The position numbers and the translations under genes were made by a program. A stretch of 64,000 bases of DNA, from contig JBCNJP010000006.1 of assembly GCA_039602395.1 (NCBI GenBank), positions 14,930,952-14,994,951 of the forward strand. Direction: 5' to 3'. Of this stretch, positions 1 through 11,400 are shown piece after piece (position 1 is the stretch's first letter; each line of letters begins with the position of its first letter). The notes beneath the pieces were generated by a model that had not been told where the DNA came from, did not search any database, and saw nothing but the letters and a program-made list of their open reading frames with translations. Origin of the DNA: Deinandra increscens subsp. villosa. Taxonomy: Eukaryota > Streptophyta > Magnoliopsida > Asterales > Asteraceae.

Positions 1-2
1 AC

Positions 3-176
3 GTGTTTGAAAACTCTCACAATGCTCATGTAGCAACTGACTCATACCAAGGCTTCATACGCGAAGATCTTGAGTGCATAGGTGCTGATGATTTGGAAGA
101 AATGGACATTATGACTCAACTTGCCATGGTTTCTGTCAGAGCTCAAAGGTTCTATAAAAGAACTGGTAGAACCTAC
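3..176 (+). pseudogene. Copia gag fragment, cut by the LTR of element A
   Basis: An open stretch encodes a piece of Copia-type gag. It contains a DLEEMDIMTQLAMVSVRAQR segment followed by FYKRTGR. That arrangement matches the part just upstream of the zinc knuckle in element I at the other end of the window, where EEMDLNWQYAML and FFNRTGK occur. The frame runs into the TGTTTTGG of the element A LTR and stops there, so the knuckle and everything downstream are missing. Only about 58 codons remain. It is probably a remnant of an H/I-type Copia element on the plus strand. Its function is lost. Confidence 0.6.
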
Positions 177-1122
177 TGTTTTGGCTAAAAATTACTCAAG
201 CAAGATTAGTAAAATTTGAACCAAATATGAATGTGAGGTTCGGTGCCTAGGATTTAGATATGAAAACAGTTTGAAGAAATTCTGGGATAACAGTAGAATT
301 CCAGGGACAAACAACTAAAATCCTTGGTAAAAAGTTAGGGTTGCTTATGAAATCCGTTAAGAAGCTTAGCAGCACAAATGTAACCTGAAATGCAAGCAAG
401 AACACCGAGGATTTGACTAGGGAAAATCCCTTAGCCCTTAGATGTCTCTAAGGCGCCGCCGGCATAAAAACCCCGGGTAGCGATAACACACGCTACCAAT
501 TTATTAATCACGTAAATGTTTGAGTACAGAGAGTAATCAGAGAGTTTAGTACGAGAATACAATGAGTAAAGCTCGAATGAGCTGAAAATGAACGACTAAA
601 TGTCCTATTTATACTTCGAGAGCTTCAATAACTTGTCCGATATTCCAGGGATCTTCAACAACTTGTCCGATATTCCATGGATCTTCTCTCCAACGTCTCT
701 TTCAGTTGGTTGACCGAGTTCCCAGCTAACAACTCTTGACCACGTGCGAAATAGGTCTTCAGCTTACTCCAATCGACCGTTAGAAGACTTTGTCAACCTG
801 TCCTTGATCAGCTATAGGCACAAAATGAGTTAGTAACAATGTCCTAGCATGCAGGGTCATTTCCACATGCTGGGTCATTCGTACAATAGGGGTGACCCTG
901 GATTAAACTCATCCTGGGTCATAATAACATATAACTAGAAATAAAGTAAACATGGACTTCCCTGGACTATAGCGACACCCTGGGACATTACCTTACTCTT
1001 GATACATTCTGGGTCATCTAAACTTTACCTGTTTAATTCTGGGTCACGCGATTCCTGGGTCATACCTGCCCCTGGTCTATACCTATACCCTGGACTATCA
1101 GCCAAAAATTCAGGGTATAACA
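177..1122 (-). repeat. LTR of element A (3' LTR in element orientation)
   Basis: This 946-bp repeat begins TGTTTTGG and ends GGTATAACA, and a second copy lies at 19873-20816. Six GGGTCA words lie between 854 and 1062. On the minus strand these fall in U3, close to the LTR start. The outer neighbour is a Copia gag scrap and the inner neighbour is the polypurine tract. Confidence 0.92.
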
Positions 1123-1422
1123 ATTGCCCCCAAATTTTCGCGAGTTGTGGATAGATTTTACAGCTGTGAAAATTTCAAATTTTGGGTCAAATCAACCCTT
1201 GTTTCGATCGTGTCCGTTAAATGAGGATCCGTTGCGCCACGTCGTGAGGTCGTGTCCCATCACCTCTACAACTTCTAAATCCCCTTAAATACCTGCATTT
1301 ACCTCTTCTCTCTTCACCATTACCATTTTCGAGAGCAAAGTTCAACTGCTCGGACCTCCGGCTTCTCTCCTCTTCCGATCAGGTAATCTTTTTCTCCCCA
1401 CTTTTCCTTTCATTCTCCGATC
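1123..1422 (+). promoter_or_regulatory. Polypurine tract of A and promoter/leader of the antisense gene
   Basis: Immediately inside the LTR the minus strand reads AAAATTTGGGGGCAAT, a polypurine tract for plus-strand DNA priming. On the plus strand this stretch is the upstream region of the antisense gene. A TTAAATA box lies at about 1285-1291, followed by a pyrimidine-rich leader and the ATG at 1423. Element B keeps a similar TTTAAATAC box at the matching place (about 6430). The promoter role is inferred. Confidence 0.55.
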
Positions 1423-3180
1423 ATGACTCGTAAGAAAATACGGGCGGAGACAACGGCTGAAGAAACCAGAATCGAGGATTTCCTCGATCAGTTCTATTTA
1501 CAGAGCCGGGCGCTCGAAGCCTGCCCTTTCACCGACGACGACATCACTACATTGTTGTCGTCGGGCCTTTTCCCTGAGTCCACTGAGATCAGACCCTTCG
1601 ACAAAAGGGTTCGATCGGATTTCTGCTCTGAGACCTGGGTCTGCTTTCCTTTTACTCCTTTCTCCATGGGGCTCTCATATCCCTTCACTGGGTTAGTGGC
1701 TGAATTCTTCAAAGCTACCGGCCTTGCCTACGCCCAGACTCTTCCCATTGTGTGGAGAATTTTGGGTACCCTTGACCGCCTGAATAGGGAGTTTGATTCC
1801 CTGGTTGGGTTACCTGAATTAGCCCAGGGTTACGAGCTCAAATCCCATGGTAACAACCGATTCTTGTTCAAGTCTTTGAAGAAGGATGTTCAGATGGTTC
1901 CTCGGGCTTCATTTCATCAGGAATGGAAGGGAAAAATTTTCTTTGTCAAGAGAGCGACTATTCCAGGAGGAATGAGACTTCCGATTAGGTGGAAAGTAGA
2001 TGGTAGGTTCTCACCTGCATTAGGGGTTAGGATTTTTGCTTATATTATATGCTATTCAAATACTAACCTTGGATTTTCTTGTTTCACAGTTCCTAGCTTG
2101 AGTTCAGTTGGCCCTGCAAATCCAGGGGTGTTCGAGAGATTTGAAACCTTCCTCAGCATCAACGAAGTGGACCGAGAGTTCAGGGCTAACCCTCACCAAG
2201 CTGCTTCCTCCACCTCTCATAGCATGTCAAGTTGTAAGTATCCTGGTACCCTGCCTTTTAGACCTAGGATTTTCCCTGGATTTTGCTCACTTTTTATGCT
2301 TTTTGCTTCTTAGCTGCTGCTGCTGTGAACCTTGAAGAGGTGGATCTTGACGCCTATCTGCTAAGTGATGATGACTTCCAAGTCCTGGCCACCGTAAAAT
2401 CCGAGCCTCCATCGGTCCCCAAAGCTCCTCCCTCCAAGACCTCGGGCACCAAGCGCAAAACCAGGGCCGCCAGCACCGCCATATCACTGCAGCCCCTGGA
2501 GAACATGGATGCCGCTGGGCTACTTTCACACGCTGAGGCCATCTCTCGCCAAGTAAGTAAATCCTGGGTACCCCTGAATTTTCCTGTATAGTTAGTCTAT
2601 TCAGAGTTTAAATTGTTAATCAACTTACCTTTGCATGTAGATTGCTGGGCGATTCTTTGAACTGGTGCAGGCCGCTGAGAGGCGTGCCCAGGATGCTGAA
2701 TCCTTAGCCAGGAAGGAGGTCGCCACCTTAAAGAAGGAATTGAGCTTGACCAAGATCGTTGCTGATAAGAACCTAGGGCTGGTGCAGGAGCTGGAGAAGA
2801 GGGCTGTTGAGGTGCGGGCTGAGCATGAAGCTGCGCTGGTTGCAAAAGGTGATGAGGGTAGGTTGATAGCCCGCATCTCGCTCCTCCAGTGCAGGTTGAA
2901 GATGGCGAAGGAGGCCAGGGACCTGGGGTTTCAGAACCCCAATTGGGATGTGTCCGACTAGGCAAACAAGCTGCGCAACCTAGGCGCTACCATCCCCGCA
3001 GGGTGTGACCCTGAAGCTGGCCCTGGATCCAGCAAAAGAACCCCATCTAAGGGCTCTGCTGGTCATGCCATGGACATCGACCAGCCCAAGGGAGGAGAGC
3101 AGCCGGCCCAGGACCCTAAGGCAGCAGAGAAGGCAGCGGAGGAGGAGGAAGCGAAGGAGATGACCCAGGATGATGCTTGA
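1423..3180 (+). pseudogene. Additional antisense gene of A (four exons, coiled-coil protein)
   Basis: This gene lies antisense to gag-pol, next to the 3' LTR. Exons are 1423-2002, 2090-2233, 2314-2552 and 2641-3180. All three introns are GT-AG, and intron 1 has a TACTAAC branch site at 2061-2067. Splicing keeps one frame throughout. The N-terminal half has the motif FPFTPFSMGLSYPF, then FFKATGLAYAQT and VWRIL. This resembles the 'putative gypsy type transposon' family (Pfam Transposase_28), though I have not checked it. A lysine-rich linker follows, then a long heptad-like coiled coil in exon 4. A TAG at 2959-2961 replaces the Trp codon that B keeps, giving 427 residues. The homologous frame continues to TGA at 3178-3180 (500 residues). 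Related genes occur in B, D and E. Tat elements are known to carry such extra ORFs, whose function is unknown. Confidence 0.75.
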
Positions 3181-3302
3181 AGATTGCTGGTCGTCTTCTT
3201 CTTGTTTTTATGTTTGTTTTAGTGGTCTGTTTAAAACAATTTTAATTTTTTGTTTGTGATGTAACAGGTTGATGTTCCCCCGTTTAAAACAATATGCCCC
3301 CC

Positions 3303-3373
3303 CCCCGGATTTGTAATCCGGGGCTTTTACATGCCCTGCCCTGGGGTGGCCGGAGTCTTTCCCGGACCCAGGG
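3303..3373. other. Two hairpins between the convergent genes of A
   Basis: Hairpin 1 (3303-3323) has arms CCCCGGATT and AATCCGGGG with loop TGT. Hairpin 2 (3339-3373) has outer arms CCCTGGG and CCCAGGG around an inner CCGG pair. They lie about 120 bp past the stop of the antisense gene. Element B has both hairpins at the same place with changed but still pairing bases. A 3'-end or RNA-structure role is inferred. Confidence 0.6.
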
Positions 3374-4360
3374 TGGTTTTTGAATATAACTGCTTTGCTT
3401 TTATGATTTTGTTTGAGATATTTGAAACACATTTGCTGATGTGTGAAATCATACTAGGGTTTACCTTAGTATTCCTGGGTTACCCCCAGGATTTAGGATT
3501 CCTCGTAGCTTTGGTAGACTTGTGAATGTTCCCCTGTTATATGAACACAAAGATTAGAATTAACTAGCCAAGTAGTTAATTTGCTCAGATTTTAACCGTC
3601 ATGACCCTGGAATAATAATCCTGGACCACTAGGTAGTCTCTTAAGTTATTTCTGGGGTCATTCCCGGTGCCGTACTAGCGAACTAGGGATTTCCTCTTAG
3701 TCGTACTGACTAGCTAGGGCATGTCCTCGGAGTCTTAAGTTTGTACGTTAGTACCAATCCATCTCGAAAACGCGTTAATCGTTTTAACCCTTAGGAGATC
3801 CTCATATGTCACTGGATTGGGAGGTTGCCACCAATGCTGTTAACATGGATGATCCCACAATCCCAGGGTTTCATACTTGGATCACGTGCGTCTTGGGCGA
3901 GGCAAAAATTACCAAGTGCGTCCCGGGCGAGGCATGGTAGCCCATATTCGTTTGGAGGATGCTCAATCCTCAAACCTTAGGAATGGGTTTAGGCCTTACA
4001 CATACGGAAGCGAGATGGCCAATCTCAAACTTAGGTGATATACGCTGATTGTTTTCGAGTTAGGGTATCACGAGTAGGCTTCGTTCCATGTGTCTTGAAT
4101 TTTTGAATACCCTGCATGTTCGGTACCCTGAATCCTGGGATACCCTGGATTTCGGGCGAAACATAGATCTTAGCGAATTCGAGATTTTGAATAACAATTC
4201 CAAAATAAAATGTAATACATAACTGGTGTTAATAAATAGATAATGAAGGTAAAACATATAAGGGAACAAATAAATTAAGTAAGAGGAACTGACCTGGATT
4301 TCCAGCATTAACTTAAAATCAAACACATACCTGGGTAGCTGAATCCTGGGACAGGAAGCC
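3374..4360. other. Non-coding 3' region of A between pol and the antisense gene
   Basis: I see no convincing gene here. The stretch is homologous to B 7376-8443. Both contain the 'gtgccgtac' segment and a short GC-rich repeat (GTGCGTC, GGGCGAGGC). It includes many CCTGG and CCAGG words. The sequence is collinear with its relative but lacks B's duplicated 31-bp unit. Confidence 0.6.
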
Positions 4361-5385
4361 TTACATGAAATACGCCTTCAAGTGTATTGCATTCCAAGGT
4401 CGTGGTAGTAGTTCTCCTTCCATATTAGCTAGCCAATATGCCCCCTTACTAGCTTCAGAGTCAATCAAGTAGGGGCCTTCCCATTTAGGAGCCAACTTTC
4501 CATCCCCTGGATTTGTTGTGTTCTGAAATGCTTTTCTAAGAACAAGATCTCCCACATTGAACCTTCTGATCCTTACATGTTTGTTGTAGGTCTTAGAAAT
4601 TCTTTGTTGGTAAGTCGCCATCCTCCATGCTGCTTGATCTCTTATTTCATCCAGGGTATCCAAATCTTCAACCAGGGACTGATCATTTGAGTCCTGGGTC
4701 TGAGCACTGACCCTGAATGTTGGGACTACCATTTCGGTTGGGATAACAGCTTCAGTACCAAAGACCAAGGAAAATGGGGTTTGGCCTGTGGCGTTCTTAG
4801 AAGTAGTCCTGTCTACCCATAGTGCCAAGGGTAGCTCTTCTGCCCATCTTCCCTTCTTCTCTTTCAATCTCTTCTTCAAGTTGTTTATTATGATCTTGTT
4901 GCTTGATTCAGCCTGGCCATTAGCCTGGGGATGTATTGGAGTTGATGTTATCATCTTTATGCCCCAGGATTCACAGAATCCTGTGGTTCTACTTCCGATA
5001 AATTGGGACCCATTATCACAGATAATCTCGGATGGTACTCCAAATCTTGTTAAAATATTCATCTTGATAAAGGATATGACTTCTTTCTCCCTGACTTGGA
5101 CGTATGCTTCGGCTTCAATCAATTTCGAGAAATAATCCGTCATAGCTAGCATGAATACCTTTCCTCCAGGGGCCTTGGGTAATTTCCCAACAATGTCCAT
5201 CCCCCATTTCATGAAGGGCCAGGATGTTGGAATAGGGTGTAATGGTTCTGCAGGTTGGTGAGGGACATTGGCGTGTCTTTGACATGCGTCACATTTCTGG
5301 GAGAAATCCTGGGAATCCTTCCTCATGGTGGGCCAATAATACCCTGTTCTCAGAATTTTGGACATCAAGGATCTGCCCCCTGTAT
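4361..5385 (-). pseudogene. C-terminal part of A pol: integrase
   Basis: This piece encodes the end of the zinc-binding domain (CDACQRH), then the integrase core and C-terminal domain. Core residues visible are D in WGMDIVGK, D in CDNGSQF and E in NGQAESSNK, the DD35E arrangement of Ty3 integrases. The frame is open to the stop after AIHLKAYFM. The upstream part of the same protein resumes at 15146. The junction at 5385 carries the TGTAT duplicated by insertion of B, inside the zinc finger just after the GNHT motif. Confidence 0.88.
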
Positions 5386-6271
5386 TGTTTTGGCTAAAAA
5401 TTACTTAAGTTAAATTAGCAAAGTTTGAACCAAATTCAAATGTGAGGTTAGGTGTCTCAAATTCAGATGTGAAAACAATTTGAAATAATCCTGGGACAAC
5501 AGCAGAATTCCAGGGACAAATAACTAGAATCCTGGGTAAAAACTTAGGTTTATTTATGAAATCAGTTGAGAAACTTTATCAACACAAATGTAACCAGAAA
5601 TGTAAGTAGGAACACCGAGATTTTGACTAGGGAAAAGCCCTTAGCCCTTAGATGTCTCTAAGGCGCCGCCGGCATAAAAACCCCGGGTAGCGATAACACA
5701 CGCTACCAATTTATTGATCACTGAAAAATGTCGAGTACAATGTGTTTGCAGAGAGAATAATACGAGAATACAATCAGTAAAGCTCGAATGAGCTGAAAAT
5801 GAACGACTAAAGGTCCTATTTATACTCCGAGAACTTCAATGACTCGTCCGATATTCCAGGGGTCTTCAACTGTTCTTCCGATATTCCAGGGATCTCCCCT
5901 CCAACGTCTCTTTCCGTTAGTTGACCGAGTTTCCAGCCAACTGACTTTGACCACGTGCTAAATGAGTCTTCAGCTTTCCTTATTCGACCGTTTGAGCGAC
6001 TTTGTCAACCTGTCGTCACTTAGATAAAAGCACGAAACACGTTAGTAACGAAATCCTAGCATGCAGGGTCATTTCCACATGCTGGGTCATTGTAAAAATA
6101 AGGGCAATCCTTGGATTAGATCATATAAGTGTAAAATAAAATAAAGGTAAACCTTCCCGTTTGATGTTAATCATCCTGGGTCATCGAACATTACCTGTCA
6201 ATATCCAGGGTCATACAATTCCTAGGTAATACCTGCCCCTGGATTATTAGCTGAGAATTCAGGGTATAACA
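5386..6271 (-). repeat. LTR of element B (3' LTR in element orientation)
   Basis: This 886-bp repeat starts TGTTTTGGCT and ends GGTATAACA. It is the same length as the copy at 14260-15145. It is related to the A LTRs but has its own internal differences. It is flanked outside by the TSD TGTAT and inside by the same polypurine tract as in A. Confidence 0.95.
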
Positions 6272-6567
6272 ATTGCCCCCAAATTTTCGCAAGTGGATAG
6301 AACTTACAGATGTGAAAATTTGAATTTTTGGGTCACATCACCCCTTATCTTTAATCGTGTCCGTCAATTTCGCATCCATGATGCCACGTCTCGAGCGACC
6401 TCCCATCACCTCTGTAACTTCTTCTTTTCTTTAAATACTACCCTTAACCTCTCCTCTCTTTTCACACAAATTTCTTGAGAGCAAGGGTTTTCCTCCGACG
6501 TTTCCAGCTTCCGATTTTCTTCATCCAGGTAAACTTCTTCTCCAAACTTTTCCATCATTCCCCGATC

Positions 6568-7179
6568 ATGACCCGTAAGAAAATACGAGCGGAAACAATT
6601 CAAGGTCATAAATGTTAATAGCATTACCTTCTCTTGCAGATTGCCAGCCGATTCGTGGAGATGGTCTGGGCCGCTGAGAAGCGAGCCCAGGATGCTAAGG
6701 CTGCTGCTAAGAAGGAGGTTACTGCCCTGACCAAGGAGCTGAACTCGCTCAGGATAGTGGCCAACAAGAACCTGGGTCTAGTGCATGATCTTGAGAAGAA
6801 GGCAGTGAAGGCACGGGCTGCGCATGAGTCTGCTTTAGCCGCTAAGAGCGATGAAGGCAAGCTCATCGCTCGCATCTCCCTTTTCTAGTGCAGGCTGAAA
6901 ATGGCGAAGGAGGCAAGGGATTTGGGGTTTCAGAACCCCAACTGGGATGTGTCCGACTGGGCAAAGAAACTGCGCAACTTAGGCGCCACCATCCCTGCAG
7001 GGTGTGACCCTGAAATCGGCCCTGGATCCAGCAAAAGCACCCCATCCAAGGGCTCTGCTGGTCACGCCATGGATATCGACCAGCCCAAGGGAGGAGAGCA
7101 GCCGACCCAGGACCCGAAGGCAGCAGAGAAGGCAGCGGAGGAGAAGGAAGCGAAGGAGGTGCCCCAGGATGAAGCTTGA
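6568..7179 (+). pseudogene. Deleted antisense gene of B (exon 1 start joined to exon 4)
   Basis: The ATG and about ten codons of exon 1 (MTRKKIRAET) run directly into the tail of the last intron, ending TCTCTTGCAG. Exon 4 follows from about 6641. Exons 2 and 3 and most of exon 1 are gone. Exon 4 keeps the coiled coil and the C-terminal tail ending in QDEA, and retains the Trp codon that is a stop in A. A TAG at about 6886-6888 replaces the Gln codon seen in A (LLQCR becomes LF-stop-CR). The gene is therefore non-functional here although gag-pol is intact. Confidence 0.75.
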
Positions 7180-7303
7180 AGAATAGGGGTTACCTTCTTA
7201 TCTTTTGTGGTTCATGTTTGTTTGAAAACAATTTTATTTTTGTGCATGTGATGGTATACCGGATGATGTTTCCCGGTATATTTCGTTCAAGACAATGATC
7301 CAC

Positions 7304-7375
7304 CCCTGGATGTGATATCCAGGGTCTTTTGACATGTCCCAGCCTGGGATGTCCGGAGCTTTTCCGGGCCCAGGT
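7304..7375. other. Two hairpins between the convergent genes of B
   Basis: Hairpin 1 (7304-7324) has arms CCCTGGAT and ATCCAGGG with loop GTGAT. Hairpin 2 (7342-7375) has arms GCCTGGG and CCCAGGT around CCGG pairs. They match A 3303-3373 in position and shape. One stem pair differs as C-G in A and T-A in B. Confidence 0.6.
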
Positions 7376-8443
7376 TGGGTCTTATTAATATATATAACTG
7401 CTCTAGTTACATACCTGTGTTTGAAATATTTGATTGATATTTGTAATGTATGGAATGGGTCTAGGGTTTACCTTGGTAATCCTGGGTTGCCCCCAGGATC
7501 TTAGGATTCCTCGTAGCTTTAGCAGACTTGTGAATGCTTCCTGTAATAGGAACATATCAATCAGAATTAACTAGACAAGGAGTTAATTTTCTTAGGCTTT
7601 GACCGTTATGACCCTGGATTAGATTAATAATCCTGGGTCACTAGGTAATCTTTGAATTGTTTCTGGGGTCAAGCCCTTAACTACTGGGGTCAAACCCGGT
7701 GCCGTACTGGCGAACTGGGGTCAAGCCCGGTGCCGTACTGGCGAATTCTAGGGACCACCTCAAGCCGTACTGGCGAACTAGGGTATTGCCTCGGGTGTCT
7801 TAAGTTGGTACGTTAGCACCAATCCGTCTTGAAAACGCGTTAATCGTTTTAAACCTTGAGAGATCCGCATATGTCCCTGGATTGCAAGGTTGCCACCAAT
7901 GCTATTAACACGGATGATCTCACAATCCCAGGGTTTCATACTTGGATCACGTGCGTCTCGGGCGAGGCAAAAATTGCCAACGTGCGCTCCAGGCGAGGCG
8001 TGATAGCCCATATTCGGATGAAGGACGTATAATCCTTAAACCTTAGGAATGGGTTTAAAATTTACCCATACGGAAGTGAGATGGCCAATCCCAATACTTA
8101 GGAGAAATACATTTGTTGCAGTTGACTTGGAGTACCTTGAGTATTCTTCGCTTCGTATGCCTTGAATTTCCGATCATCCTGCACCTTGAATACCTTGAAT
8201 CCTGGGATACCCTGGATTTTAGGCAATCCGTCTTGCAAAACATAGATCTTAGCGAATTCAAAACATTAAATAACAATTTTAAAAATGAAACGTAACACGT
8301 AATTAATATCAGCAACTAAATAACGAGAGTAAAACATATAAGGGAAATAAGTAAATTAAGTGAGAAGAACTGACCTGAATTTCCATTGTGAAATTTCAAA
8401 ATAAAACACATACCTGAGCAAGTGAATCCTGGGACAGAAGGCC
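7376..8443. other. Non-coding 3' region of B with a 31-bp tandem repeat
   Basis: No gene is visible. Two 31-bp units (7684-7714 and 7715-7745), each containing GTGCCGTACTGGCGAA, stand in tandem, with a partial copy upstream at about 7663. The rest is homologous to A 3374-4360. It separates pol from the antisense gene. Confidence 0.65.
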
Positions 8444-11400
8444 TTACATGAAATATGCTTTGAGATGTATCGCATTCCAAGGTCTTGGCAATAGGTCTCC
8501 TTCCATACTAGCCAGCCAATATGCCCCCTTACCAGCTTCGGAATCAATCAAATAAGGACCTTCCCACTTAGGAGCTAATTTCCCGTCTCCTGGATTTGTT
8601 GTGTTCTGAAACGCCTTTCTTAGGACCAGGTCTCCTACCTTGAATCTTCTGATCCTTACATGCTTGTTATAGGTCTTCGAAATTCTTTGCTGATATGCTG
8701 CCATTCTCCAAGCCGCCTGATCTCTCATCTCATCCAGGGTATCCAAGTCTTCAATCAGGGACTGGTCATTCAAATCCTGGGTCTGACCACTGATCCTGAA
8801 TGTTGGGATCACCATTTCTGTCGGGATGACTGCTTCTGTGCCAAATACCAGGGAATATGGGGTTTGGCCCGTGGCATTCTTGGAGGTAGTCCTATCTGCC
8901 CATAATGCTAAGGGTAATTCCTCTGCCCATCTTCCCTTCTTCTCCTTCAGTCTCTTCTTCAGGTTGTTTATGATGATCTTGTTGCTTGACTCAGCTTGGC
9001 CATTGGCTTGAGGATGTACTGGAGTTGATGTTATCATCTTGATGCCCCAGGATTCACAGAATCCTGTGGTCCTACTTCCAATAAATTGAGAGCCATTATC
9101 ACAGACAATCTCAGATGGCACTCCAAACCTTGTCAATATGTTCCTTTTAATGAAGGATATAACCTCTTTTTCCCTGACTTGAACGTATGCTTCGGCTTCA
9201 ATCCATTTTGAGAAGTAATCTGTCATTGCTAACATGAATACCTTTCCTCCAGGGGCTTTGGGTAGCTTACCAACGATGTCCATCCCCCATTTCATGAAGG
9301 GCCAGGATGCTGGAATTGGATATAGAGGCTCTGCAGGCTGGTGAGGCACATTGGCGTGTCTTTGACATGCGTCACATTTCTGAGAGAAATCCAGGGCATC
9401 TTTTCTCATTGTTGGCCAATAATACCCCGTTCTTAGGATCTTGGACATCAGGGACCTGCCCCCTGTATGGTTTCCGCAATCACCCTCATGGATGTCTCTG
9501 AGCACTTCCTGGGCTTCATCCTTCTCCAAGCATCTCAAATACGTACCTGCAAAAGATTTTTTATATAGTACATTTTTTATAATTACATACCTGGCTACTC
9601 TTATCCTGAATGCACGGGCGTCTTTCTCAGTTTCTGGTATAGTACCATCCTGCAAATATTGAATAATCGGCCTAGTCCAGGATTCCTTAGTAGAATCCTG
9701 GGTACTGGATACCAGGGTCTCACCTAGTGTGTCAAAATCCTGGGAATCCATACCTTGGTCTATGGCCGGTGTTAGTATGTGAATAATAGGAATATGAGTA
9801 TCTTCAAGTGTTTTGAATGCTGAACCTAAGTTTGCTAGTGCGTCTGCTTCAGCATTCTCTTCCCTTGGTACTTGTTGAATGTTAAAATTTTGAAAATCCT
9901 GGGACATTCGTTTTACCACTTCCAAGTACTTGACTAATTTCTCTCCCTTAGCTGCATAAGAGCCATTAAAATGGTTAGCTAAAAGAAGAGAGTCTACATA
10001 TACCTGAATGTGTTGAATTCCCAGGTGTAATGCTAGGTGTAACCCAGCAATTAGGGCCTCATACTCGGCTTCATTGTTAGTTGCTTGAAATCCACATCTA
10101 ACAGCCTGGGGTATCATGTCCCCCTGTGGCGATTTCAGTACTATTCCAAGGCCTGTCCCCCTGATATTTGATGCTCCATCAGTGAACAAGGTCCAGCACC
10201 CTGAATTTTCCTCTTGTTGAAGCTGCTGCAATTCATGGTCTGCTTCTTGTTGTATGTCGGTACTGAAATCAGCCACAAAATCAGCTAGAGCCTGAGATTT
10301 TATAGCTGTTCTGGCCTCGTAGATCAGATCATATGCACTGAGCTTCACCGACCACTTAGCCATTCGACCTGACATTTCTGGTTTTCGCAAAACAGACTTT
10401 ATAGGGTAGTTAGTTCTAACATGAATTGTATGAGTTTCGAAATAATGTCTAAGTTTAGTAGATGCCATACATAGGGCTAATATAAGTTTTTCAAGGTGTG
10501 AGTACCTGGATTCAGCATCAAGTAAACTCTTACTTACATAATATATAGGGTGTTGCTGACCTTCTGCGTCCTTGGTCAGGACTGCACTTACCGTATTTCT
10601 GGACACCGCCAAATACAGGGACAGGGGTTCCCCTGGATTAGGCTTCATTAACAAGGGTGCCGTGGATAAATATACCTTCAAATCCTGGAAAGCTTTCTCG
10701 TGTTGCTCCTTCCATTCGAATTTCTTGTTTTTCCTCAGGATATCATAAAATTCCCTGCATCTTTCCGAAGATTTTGATATAAATCTGTTAAGGGCAGCGA
10801 TTCTACCTGTAAGTCTTTGAACTTCCTTGGTGCTGGTTGGCGATTTCAGGTTGGCAATTGCCCTGATCTGTTCTGGACTTGCCTCTATTCCTCTTTTGGT
10901 CACCATGTATCCCAGGAATTTACCTGCTCCGACTCCAAAGTGGCATTTCTCTGGATTCAGCTTCATGTTGTATTTATCCAAGATATCAAAGGAATCCTTG
11001 ACATCCTGGACATGGTCACTGGTGACCCTGGATTTGACCACCATATCGTCGATATATACCTCCATCGTGTCCCCCAGCTTTTCTTTGAACATCATGTTGA
11101 CCAATCTCTGGTATGTTGCCCCTGCATTTTTCAGTCCAAAGGGCATAACTATGTAACAATATATACCTGTTGGTGTTATGAATGCTGTGTCTTCTTGATC
11201 CTGGGGTTCCATCTGAATTTGCTGAAATCCTGAAGTTGCATCCATGAAAGTTAACATTTCATGGCCTGCCGTTGCATCGACCATGGAATCTATGTGAGGT
11301 AAGGGGAATGGATCTTTTGGGCATGCACGGTTCAGGTCCGTGTAATCCACGCATACCCTCCATTTACCATTCTTTTTTCCCACTACTACCACGTTGGCTA

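Noticed and set aside
3297..3306. Run of ten C as a significant signal
   Set aside because: It borders the hairpin in A, but B has no such run, so it is probably a slippage product.
10817..11233. Plus-strand frames of 109-138 codons opposite B and A pol
   Set aside because: They are shadows of the reverse transcriptase coding strand and resemble no protein family.
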